Below, piece after piece: positions 43,652 to 53,961 of a stretch of DNA of 64,000 nucleotides (its first letter is position 1; every line of letters begins with the position of its first letter). The position numbers were made by a program, and so were the translations under genes. Below the pieces are notes generated by a model that was given only the letters and a program-made list of their open reading frames with translations, made no database searches and had not been told where the DNA came from. Location of the stretch: assembly GCA_019188255.1 (NCBI GenBank), contig JAETXT010000005.1:3534001-3598000 (forward strand), read 5' to 3'. The DNA comes from Verticillium longisporum. Lineage: Eukaryota > Ascomycota > Sordariomycetes > Glomerellales > Plectosphaerellaceae.

Positions 43652-43674
43652 GATAACGCGACGCGGGAGATAAG
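43652..43674. promoter_or_regulatory. Putative paired GATA sites (AreA/NIT2)
   Basis: GATAA at 43652-43656 and GATAAG at 43669-43674, same orientation, 17 bases apart, 965 bases upstream of MEP; a GATAAG on the opposite strand lies at 43278-43283. NIT2 prefers paired GATA elements within about 30 bases, and ammonium permeases are under nitrogen control. The sites are seen; function is inferred. Confidence 0.4.
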
Positions 43675-46600
43675 GTTGACACCAGCGGCTGCCAAGCTCA
43701 CGGCCATGGTCTAATAAGTATCCGTTTCCGTCGTTTCTTTTCCTTTTTGGAGGTCTCCTCACGCACTGACTGGGTTCTGCCACTTTTTTTTTTCTCTGGC
43801 TTTGTCGACTGACTGACTGGCCCCTGGATTTGGTGTCATCGATAGATTCTTCAGTTTCTTGGAACAAAGATTCCTTCGGGCGAGCAGCTGGAGGGGCTAC
43901 CAGTGGTGCCTTTGTTCCGAGTAGCTGATGTCACCCACCGCAAGCGGCGCGGCTGGCAGTCAAAGGCAGCTAGCTGGTTGAATACAGAGGCGTGAATACG
44001 AGACCGAATCACTGGGACGATTCAGGGGTTCAAGCCGACGAAGAGGTGATTGTTGCACCAGCCAAAATTGCGACATTCAACTTGATAAGATGGTCCGGCC
44101 CTCTCAGGGCAGTTCCTCCGTGGCGGGTGGTAAGGAAACACATTTGCGTTTGTCGTCTGGACCCGAGATAAAGAGAGATAGATAGTGGAGGCAGGCACCA
44201 CTCGCACCAGAGAGCAAGGGAAAGGGCCCCCCCACGTTCGTCCGTCATTGGCTGGGGAAGCTGGCGGGCAGGCGCGGTGGGGGTTCCGTCTTTCCCTTGT
44301 AGCCCCAGAACCAGGGCCAAGGTGCCTTCCGCAGGTAGGTACCTCATGCTCAGGGCAGGCTCGTCTAAGCCTCTTCAAACGGCTTCTTGCCTTCCTTGGT
44401 GCACAGTGCCTACCTGCCCGCCATCTGCCATTATCCATTCGGTGCCCCTACCTTAATGTACCGCCCGTTGCTGTTGCCCAGCATTAGCCGGTCTAACCAT
44501 ACGGCTGCCGCTGCCGCTGCCGCCTTCTACACTCTAGTCATTGCTTTCTTTGCAACGGTTCGAGGCGGCTCGTGTCGATCCGAATCATCACCTTTGGCTT
44601 CATCTCACCCAACATACAACATCTACCCTGATATGTTGGCCCTGCTGCAAAGCCCATTGAGACAGTCGACGACTCTACGCCCAAGACAGGGAACACCCAC
44701 TAAAACACCCCTTGACAGCTGCCAGGCCCTCGGCCTGGACACCCCTCGACCGCCCACGCGTCAAGCCTGTCTCCGTCTCACTCGCTCATCTCCCGTCGTC
44801 ACCCAACTCCCCTAATGACCGAAATATCCGTCTGGCGTTGGGTTGCGGTAGGTGAGCAGGCACCGTGGCTTGCCATCACTTGCATGAAACTCGTACGGCC
44901 AGGGGTCGAGTGGCCCGCGCTCGTTATCCTTTCGACCGCATCCACTGGGTGGTCATACTACTGACCAAAGCACTCTCAGGAATCATCCCATTTTCAGTTT
45001 CGCTCGATGCAACACCTCGGCGGCACGTGCTGACCACTCTCAAGCTCTCAAGGCCCCCGAATGTGCAGCAATCGTCTCCTTCGTCGTGAAGCTAGAGCAA
45101 GGTGGCACAGGCACGGAACACCATGACCCCAGCATCTCGCAAGAGCACTGGACCGCAATGCTTCTCCGGGAACGTCTTCCTTATCATGGAATTGCGCCTA
45201 TCACCAGCAACGCCACTCGCCACTGCGGCGTGCAACGTGAAAAAGAAAAATGAGCGCTTCGTCGTTGGCTGCCAGCCACTGCCACCAATGCAAGCCCCGG
45301 TCCTCTAGCTCGTCCAAAAGCCAGTCCCTTGCCGTATGCTATCGCCTTCGACTGCGATGCCTCTGGGACGAGACGGCCCCTCAACTCGACGCCTGTGACG
45401 AAGCGGCTTGCTCCACGTCGACTCCACGACAGGACAAGACAGAGGCATCCCCACTGTCCCTGTACCTGGTTTCCCTTGTCCGTGCTGTTGGCCCAGCCCG
45501 CAGCGGATGGCATGGTGGCCTTGCATCCGGGTCCGTTGCTCGTCTTGCCTCCGCCTGTCTCAGTCTCGCCCGCTGAGAATAGTCTTGCCCGTCCGTGCCA
45601 TTGACCGAAGCCCTCCGATCAGCGTATGCCGACGGGCAAGACACCCGTCAATAGTCTGCTGCTGTTACGGGCGCCGCGCTTTCTTTGTTTCCTAGGGTGC
45701 GCGAGCGTCTAATAACAGGTTACCTATAACAGCAAACAAAGCGAGACTCAACTCTCCCGTGTTCACTGACTAGCTGTTGTGCTGCCAACAGTGTTGCGCA
45801 GCACGTGGGATACTTACTCCCCGTTCATGTCCTTCGCATCAATTCCACCCGGGATCGGCACTCGATCTTGCCGACCCACGACTTGCCCCTGAGAGCCATG
45901 GCCTTCGACCTGGCGTGGGGGTCGGAGCCTCTCACAAGAGACATACGACCTGTCGCTTTGATGACAAGGCAGTTCTTGTACCGCAGCTGCGTTGCCACTA
46001 CCCTCCATCTACTGTTTCTCTTAGATGATGATGCTCTTGTGGTTTTGGTTACAAGAGACCTAGTGATACAGTAGCCTGTCGCATGTCTTGCTGGCTTGAT
46101 ACGTCGAGGCGTTTTGCTCTATCATAGGCATGACACCTATCTCGGTGCTCTCTACTGCAAAATTTACGCGAAGAAGAATATCTCCCTTCTCTTTGTTACC
46201 TAAAGCGTCTTGGGTAGACACGTCTGCCATTTGATCATCGCAGGTGCATAAGGTAAGGGCGCACTAGTTCGTTCATCCAGGCCACCTTCCAACAACGTCT
46301 CTTGAAGCAGATGGAACCTCATATAACGGAATCAGCTTCATCTTGAACGCGGGAACCAAATGGCGACCACTACTCACTGCATCTTATTCCCCCTTGCGCG
46401 ACGAGCCAGTCGCTCTCGAAGTCATTCCAAACAGGAAACTTTTGCAATGCATCCCTGATCTGCTGGCATATACATCACGGCAAGTAAGTGAAAACAGCCT
46501 CAATGTGGAACATGGGCATGCACCACAATGACAATTTTCCAATACGGAGTATGGCGTGCTCACAATAATCTCCAATCGCGCTATGCCAGACCTCCAACGC

Positions 46601-47432
46601 GGGAGATCCCCTACCCGGCATCCGGAGCTGAGGTCTAGCGGCCCCAGTAACACGCCGCAGATTTGCAGGACCAGGATATGGGTTTGTGTAGTGTGTCCTT
46701 GGACATTCAATCTGCCATGAGGAATCACGAGCGTCATCCTTCGGTAAATATAGGAAGCACGCCGTCAAGGTGATAGCGGGGAAAATCAAGGAGTCAATAA
46801 GGTCTCTTGAAAGATTCCATCTACGGCGGGCAGAGTCCGTGATCGAGCATACTTAAGTGTGACTGCCAAGAACTTGACTTGCAACCCAATGCCGTTCTGG
46901 CTCCGATGCTTCATCGCCGCTCTGCCCTCTTGCAGGCTACACACTTTAGCAATTCCAGCTGCGTGGCCTTTGCCTCTGAACTACCTCCTATCCTACATCC
47001 GCTTTTGTCACATACATCAGATCAACGGCATTCGAACCTGTACTGTCATTATTGGCATGAACGATGTGGTAACGATAAGTGTCACGAGCTACATCGGGAC
47101 GAGAGACAACATATTGGTGTCATTGCAAGTCGTACATCGCCGTGACACGCGCAATTAGTCTAGCAAGCAACAGACAGAAACAACCATTGTATCGGTGCTT
47201 CCATAGTATGAAGTGCCAACAGCCGTTATATCAAAAAGCATCCCACCTTTACTGGTGTGCGTGTATCATGGCCCAATTGGTATAGGGAATTTCATGTCAA
47301 GATTAGGCCTTTCTATGCGATGTGCTTAGTCTCTCCGGCTCATTCTCAGGCACCCCCGTCGTAAACCAGACCAGTGGATGCACGCATATCTCTAGCTGTC
47401 CCAAACGGCGCCTAGATGTAAAAAAGCACACC

Positions 47433-50400
47433 TCACGCAATGGACGCCTTTGGGAGCAGCGCCCAGTACCCACCACAAGAACACTTCCTCTGCTGCGTCA
47501 GCACAAACGTGAACCCAGGCCGCGAGCCAAACACGTCCTCCATGACGGCTGCGCACCGCACGCACCGCCTCCACTGCAGCGGGCCGCCGCGGCCGCCGCG
47601 CTGCTGCAGCTGCTCCTCGGGCGTCTCCTCCTTGGGCCCGGCTTTATTGGTCATCTCGACGCGACGGAAGACGTCGACGTAGCGGGCCGCCGCCCTGCGC
47701 GCGCCGAGCACGCGCGGCGCGTCGTCAACCTCGAGAAGCCCGAGGTCGGCAAAGAAGAGCTTCGACGGGTCGGTCTGGGCGCGGAAGGCGCGCAGGTCCT
47801 GGCTGAAGAGCTTCTTGAGCACGGTCAGGAACGGCGGCGGCGGCTGGGCGGCGAGCAGGAGGTTGAGCTCGGAGATGATTTGGGCGCCGCGGATCTGGGC
47901 GTCAATCTGCTTTTGGCCCTGCTGGGTGTTGGCGGTGCCGTTGCTCTCGTTCTTCTGCTGCGCCTGGGCGGCGAGGCCGGCAAAGGCCGTCTGGTACGTC
48001 GAGCGGATATCGCTCGTGAGCGTGGTCAGGAGGTGTTCAAAGTCCTGCACCTTGATGTGGCTGTTGGAAATGATGTGCTGCATCCTCTGGTAGGACTTGT
48101 TGAGGGCTATGGTGGCGACCTTGGACTGGCCCGAGGGGTCGGTGGCGTTCTGCATGGCAGCGCGACGGTCGTAAAACTCAATGGCCCGGTGCGAGATTTG
48201 GTCGAGATGCGTCAGCCGACGGCAGACGGCGGAGAGAAACCCGCGTGTGGCGGAGCAGAGGAGCAGCTGAAGAGAAGGATCAGCTCGGGAGCGGAGGTAG
48301 TTGGAGATCTCTGAATAGTTTCGTGGTTGCAGAAGTTCGGTGAATTTGGGGTCGTCGAGAAGTGCGAATAGAGAATCGGCAAGATACGCGAGCAAGTCGA
48401 CAGACCACTGCGCGCACCCGCACAGCGCATCAATGACCTCGTGTTCGTCCAAAGGATTCAGCTTCTCCCGCATGTTGGTAGGAGTGTTGCTCGCGATGGT
48501 GATCAGGATGACGACATTTCTGATATTGAGCGACAGGAAGGCGAACTTGCCGCTGGAAGACCGCGGGTTGAACTCTCCTTTGAAGCCGAGGTGGTTGATG
48601 ATACTGAAGCAAAGCTGTAGTGAACTATTACGCACGAGGGCTTCGTGATGAGCTTCCTCCGAGTAGTCGACGGGTACTTTGAGCATCCGGACAAGTTCGT
48701 TGACCCAGTCTCGTGTGAAGGCTATACAGATTGTAAGTCTCCGTCCAGCAGTAATGTATACATTGACTTGCATTTCTTGTCGGCGTATGGTTTTGCTGCC
48801 GCCAGAATATCATCGCAGTTTACCTGGTAGAATGTCGCAGCTGATGCCGCTACTGTGAGAGCCGCGATGACTGCAGCGTACTGGGCTGGGAAGAATCAGC
48901 AAGGCTATCCAAACTTTACGCAACCATCTAACGTACCGTCTTGATTGGAGTTTCCAATGTCGCCCAGCGGGTAATGTAGTCCATTCCACTTCACTTGCCC
49001 ATCGTCTTGAATTTGTGCGACCGAGCAGTTGGTAGGCGAGAATGCGGCTTGAAGGCCTGTGAAGCGTCAGTAGGAAATGCAGTCATGATAAGGGCAGAAC
49101 GTACATGGTGAGCCCTCAGCAAAGGTAAAGCCGACCTGGTTGAGGGTCATGACTCTGTCGAGGCTCAACTCGTTGTAAGTCTCCTGCATTGTGAACCTGT
49201 CGCGGTACTCAACGGAGCCATCACTAAAGGCTATGCAGACAGCCTTTCCGAAGTGGATGGTCTGCATGCCGACAATGACTTTGTTGATGAAAACCGGGTC
49301 CAGTTTTTTGAGTCTGTTGGGATCCTGCGCGTTGTTAGAATGAGTAGAAAGTGATGCAGAGCAGTGCAAATGTACCTTGTCATTCCCGCCGGCGTTGCTG
49401 TTTCTGCGGCTGCCCATCTGCTCAAACGCAGGGTGCAGGGCGGGAGATGGTTCATGGCCGACTTCCCACCGATCTATGACGCTCTGCATCTCTTGGAAGG
49501 GACTGTTAGGTGTGGGGAGGTATGATCGAACAACGAGAACGTTCATGGGGACCCAGTTCTGGCCAGTGTTGTCCAGCTGCGAAGGTAACAGCTCGATGTG
49601 GGAGATCTGCGTCATGGAGGCATCTATGGGGTTTCCGCTCTGCCCATTGGGCATCCAGCTGGATATTGCCAGGTGTTTTGCCGTCATGGTAGGATTCAGG
49701 GGCTGGCCGCTGGGTGGTAGCTTGTTATCTGGTTGTGGAGGGCCCCAGGATATTGATACCCGGACCAGTCGAAGCTGGCGGGAGGCAGTCGCCAAGGCGA
49801 TATACATGTGATCTAGGATCTGTGAGCAGGCATGCACAGGCAGAGTCTCGCGGAACGGCTTACTCTTGTCGCTGTGTAGGGATGCATGTGTGATGAGGTC
49901 GCCTAAAGAGTTGAAGCTGTCAAGTTCCATAGTGGTTTCTTCAAGCTTGTTATTACTCTGGCTCCAGAATAAGCGAAGCATGCCACTCGTCGTGACACAC
50001 AGAAGGGCGCTTTTGGCAGGATTAGGATGCCAGGGGCCAAAGGCATGGATAAAGGAGCTCTCATAGCGATAAGTAGTGGCATCCTTGACAGCAGGCCCAT
50101 GGAAGACGTGATACTGCGAGATGGTCAGGGTCGAGGCACATAGCCGACGTCCAAAGACGGAGGGAGCTCTTACATTTTTGTGCTGAGACGCGAGTGGCAG
50201 CCAGAAGCAGCCGGCGATGGCGTGGAGGTCGTCGACATGATCGGCATCCCACTTGCGAGTGAGAAAGGGGCGGTTGAGGGAGACGGAGAAGGCTAATATG
50301 GCAACGCGGCCAGCGGCATCGATGACGGCGAGCTCGTTGCTAATGGTGGCGGCCCATGCGAGGTGAACTATTGGTGTAGACGGGCTGGCGGTGATGGCAT

Positions 50401-50764
50401 CGACTGTAGTAGGCTCGCTGAGGCCCCAGCCGCCAGTCTTGGGATCGGCCCTCAAATACCTGACTTGAACGGATCTGCCATCGGGTGAGATGGAGGCGAT
50501 GGTTCCCGATTTGGACCAAGCGATGCCCTGAGCACACCCTCGGGTTCTCATCTCATCCACACGCTGAGCGAGCTGCCGACTAGGCCCTCGGACATTGGGT
50601 AAGGTGAGGTTGACACCATCGCCAAAAAGATCATCGACATCGAGACCATCAACCTGCATTGGGCCGTTCATGGGAATGTCCCCGGCGGAGATGGCGCCAT
50701 GGTTCATGACTTGGTCTCCGTCGTGAGTGGTCGTCTCCATGGGGTTGTCTAGCATGAGAGGCAT
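47433..50764 (-). CDS. MED16: Mediator complex subunit 16 (Med16/Sin4)
   Basis: Tail-module subunit of Mediator, linking activators to RNA polymerase II. Proposed minus-strand exons are 50764-50174, 50113-49376, 49324-49105, 49056-48937, 48885-48772 and 48721-47433, giving 1023 residues in a single frame. The N-terminus (MPLMLDNPMETTT, DVDDLFGDG) leads to a WD-like region with RGCAQGIAWSKSGTIASISP, SPDGRSVQVRYLRADPKTGG and TISNELAVIDAAGRVAILAF. The middle has YRYESSFIHAFGPWHPNP and WEVGHEPSPALHPAFEQMGS. The C-terminal part is helical and ends in a Cys-rich tail (RRCVRCAAVMEDVF, KCSCGGYWALLPK) typical of Med16. Two introns (60 and 51 nt) are multiples of three without stops and are called from their donors and CTGAC/CTAAC branch sites. 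The last intron (48771-48722) has a GC donor. The start at 50764 is the first ATG; an upstream TTG was ignored. Confidence 0.88.
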
Positions 50765-51368
50765 CTCAGCCTCGATCAAGAGGATGGCTGGTAGGTGGGG
50801 GGTTCGTGAGGCTGGCTACCAAGAGGTGAGATGCCTAGACTAAGCTGAACGGTCGATTGAGGCGCATTACTGCGACTGAGAGGGGGAGCTGGCGGTGATG
50901 TTGTCCGAAGCAGCCTGTATACGAGAGTGAATCGTCGTGTTGGTCTTCGGACTTATCAGGGCTGATCAATATCCATAGGTCGTCCACTGTCGAACAAGGA
51001 CAAATGGACCGACGTTTGATGGGCACCGTCAAGGCCAATTGAAAATACAGCCTAGGGGCTGACCAATGGTGAGCGGCCTCATCAGCCCCAGTGGAATTAA
51101 GTCCTCATCAAGCATCAGCCACATGCACTGTGTCTGTGGCTGGTGTCATGCCGACCAAGACCCACCCATTTGGACCCATAAATCTCGGTACTTCCTACTG
51201 CGGCGCCAGTGGGACCGTACACATCCATCGCCGTCAATTGAACCCCACCATGCCATTAACCCCGCCATCTCCATGTTCTGACATCTTTTGAGTGCTTGAC
51301 AGCTTCAACCCCCCCGGCAGAATACCACCATTCACCAGACTCTACCCACCAGAATCAAAACATTCACC
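50765..51368. promoter_or_regulatory. Divergent MED16-RPE1 promoter region
   Basis: A 604-base spacer between two divergent starts, short enough to be a shared promoter. No TATA box or defined site that I would name with confidence. Confidence 0.5.
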
Positions 51369-52190
51369 ATGGCGCCCAAAGCCATCATCGCCCCTTCTAT
51401 CCTTGCCGCCGACTTTGCCGACCTGGGCCACGAGTGCTCGCGTACCATCAAGAATGGCGCAGACTGGCTCCACGTTGACATCATGGACGGTCACTTCGTC
51501 CCCAACATCACATTTGGCCCTCCCGTCGTCGTCAAGGTGCGTAGCCACGTTCAGCAGCCGACGGAGAAATTCGCCAAGGGCACCTTCGACTGCCACATGA
51601 TGATTGCCGAGCCCAAGAAGTGGGTGAAGGAGTTCAAGAATGCCGGCTGCGACCTGTACTGCTTCCACTACGAGGCCGCCCACTCCTCCGACGCCGAGAG
51701 CCCCGAGACGACCTCCGACAAGAAGACGTCCCCGAAGGCGTTGATCAAGTACATTCATCAGCAGGGCATGCTCGCCGGTATCGCCCTGAAGCCCGCAACC
51801 TCGGTCGATGTCCTGTGGGAAATTCTCGAGAACCCCAACCAGGAAGAGAGGCCTGATGTATGTGCTACAGAATCCCGCGAATCTAGCAGGCCTTTGTACA
51901 ATAGCTGACAATTCTGTTTGCAGATGGTCCTCATCATGACGGTCGAACCCGGCTTCGGCGGCCAGAAGTTCATGGCCTCGGAGCTGCCCAAAGTTCAGGC
52001 CCTTCGCGAGAAGTACCCCGATCTCAACATCGAAGTCGACGGCGGCCTCGGGCCCGGCACCATCGATCAGGCTGCCGACGCGGGCGCCAACGTCATCGTC
52101 GCCGGTAGCGCCGTGTTCGGCGCCAAGGATCCCGCCGAGGTCATCTCGCTACTGCGTGATGCCGTCGACAAGCGTTCGGGGAAGCTGTGA
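51369..52190 (+). CDS. RPE1: Ribulose-phosphate 3-epimerase
   Basis: Interconverts ribulose-5-phosphate and xylulose-5-phosphate in the cytosolic pentose phosphate pathway. Exons 51369-51857 and 51924-52190 (66-nt intron, GTATGT donor, TTTGCAG acceptor) give 251 residues. It is a TIM barrel with the family landmarks [15 protein letters not shown] (start of the barrel), [20 protein letters not shown] (metal-binding His and the catalytic Asp), [13 protein letters not shown] (second metal His), [56 protein letters not shown] (second catalytic Asp and the phosphate-binding glycines) and [16 protein letters not shown]. Compared with bacterial RPE it has a longer loop at about 101-116 ([16 protein letters not shown]), common in fungal enzymes. 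Frame and catalytic residues intact. Confidence 0.95.
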
Positions 52191-53961
52191 GGGGCTGAGA
52201 GCTCGTTTTGGGTGTAGCGAATGGAGTTGGGGGGTAAAAGTGTGTGTGCGCATACGGGCCGATTTGATGACTTATAGAGAAGGTGAGATCTTAATAGAAT
52301 GGCGGAGTGGGTATCATGTCGTGTCACTTTACCTTTTTCTTCATGTATCCATGCACCAAATATGTCCCCATGTCCCCCGGGAGCACTTAATCCGTCTTTG
52401 ATAGGTTCGACCATTTCTCAGCCTCGTGGTCGACGCGATGCTCAGCATCCTGTTGACGACTAATGCGGACAGGGAATAAAGTGTTCGGCCAGGTCATTTG
52501 TGGCTCTTCTGGCTTCAAGAAGCCCATCTTCAGGTCCTGTTGCAGGAGCTGGTCTTCTGCGCGAAGCATCCTGGTGTGTCTATGAAAGTCAAAAGCTATA
52601 CGCCACTAGCTCCCGGAGATACATCCGCCGAAACGGGTCGCTAGGAATTTGAGGGGTATAGGATCGCATCCTTCTGCCCTTTGTATCCGTTACAGATAGG
52701 GGCAAGTAATAGCGACCACAATCCATCAAGTAGAATTTTTGGTCATGTTTGACGTCCGCTGATGCCGTAGCCGGAGACACTGAGAATTGTGGGTCCATTA
52801 GATCTCATCGGGCCCATGTCTGGTGTCTGGGACGGGAGACACAGAAGGCCAGAGGAAGGCCCACTCCCCCCTGCCCAGGTTCTCGAAGATCGTACCCGTG
52901 GCCCGCTGAGCATGCCCCCCAATCTCGTAACCGAGCAACGCGTGTGCGCTGGGCATGCGACAGTACCGAGCATAGCGCACGCAGCGCGGCACAACAGCAC
53001 TGTCAGTCGGCCTGTGAGGTACCCAACGGAAAGCAAGCAAGCACTGGGCCTCGACCGAAGCAAAGCAGGCTTGTTTGGGGGATTTCACCACGGTTTGGTA
53101 CCATTGCCATGGCTTTCTCACAATTGAGGGCTGAAGAGTTGAGCGCGCAATCCGTACTCAAGAAGTGAAAAAGGGTCAGTACCAAGCCGAGACAGCATCC
53201 ATTCGGTCAATGCTCTCCAGCCTGGGAGGACAAAGGGAGCTGAAGTCGACAGAACTTTGAATGGCTTACCTCAGGCCTGGTGCTGCTGCATGGCTTCAAG
53301 ACGATGCTGCTCCCAGCACTTCGGAAGGCTCCGTGGAGAGGTGGCTGCATTTTGGCCAGTCTGTGCCTACCTACCTAGGTACCTAAGGTAGGTACCAAGT
53401 AGTAAACATGACCAGGTAAATGACGCGACCCGTCAGAGACTTGGGGAGGGCGGCTTCCCCTCACCGCATCCCAGGTTCTCTCCCGGTACCCTCGTCCGTT
53501 CCCTCCACACGCGATGTACCCTGATGCAGGGCCCCCTCATTGGCCTCTTGCCTCCACTCGAGAATCCAGTGCGAGTGGCCCCCCCGGCAGGAAGCGTCAG
53601 ATTGCGACGGACCGCCGATTTCCCTTTCTTCAACGACAACTCATTCTTTCCCGCTCCTTGAACCTCGATTCTCCCGCCCGCTCCCGCCTGCTTGGACCGT
53701 CCTCCGTCTTCTTCTCTCCTGCCACCCCCAAAACAAACTTACGTCCCCAGGCTTTAAACCTTGCGGAAAGCCTACCTTTCTTCTTCCCCCCCGAACACAA
53801 GCGCCATGATCTAAACGATCCTCCCCAAAACGACCGACCGCCCACTGCAAGAGAGCCGCATGATTTCGCTACCCTGGCCCACTCTCTCCTTCCTTCCTTC
53901 TCTCTTACGCAGCTCGACCCACGACCGCCACGACCACCCTGACTCCGATCAGGACACCACC
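52191..53961. other. Intergenic, RPE1 3' flank to sirtuin leader
   Basis: No supported gene. A TACCTACCTAGGTACC cluster lies at 53366-53399. From about 53490 the plus strand is C/T-rich, consistent with the sirtuin leader. Confidence 0.55.
53366..53399. repeat. CTACCTACCTAGGTACCTAAGG palindromic repeat
   Basis: A well-formed copy of the spacer palindrome (TACCTACCTAGGTACC, then TAAGGTAGGTACC), about 565 bases upstream of the sirtuin start. Confidence 0.8.

Larger units (their letters stand above)
42688..47432. other. Long intergenic region (4.7 kb) with MEP promoter
   Basis: No supported gene. Contains a GGGCT/GAGCT run (42894-42927), GATA sites (43278-43283, 43652-43674) and one TAGGTACCT copy near 44335. 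Short ORFs lack family-like sequence, and no tRNA was seen. Confidence 0.5.

Noticed and set aside
47266..47285. GGCCCAATTGGTATA resembling a tRNA A box
   Set aside because: No matching B box or acceptor stem in the following 80 bases.
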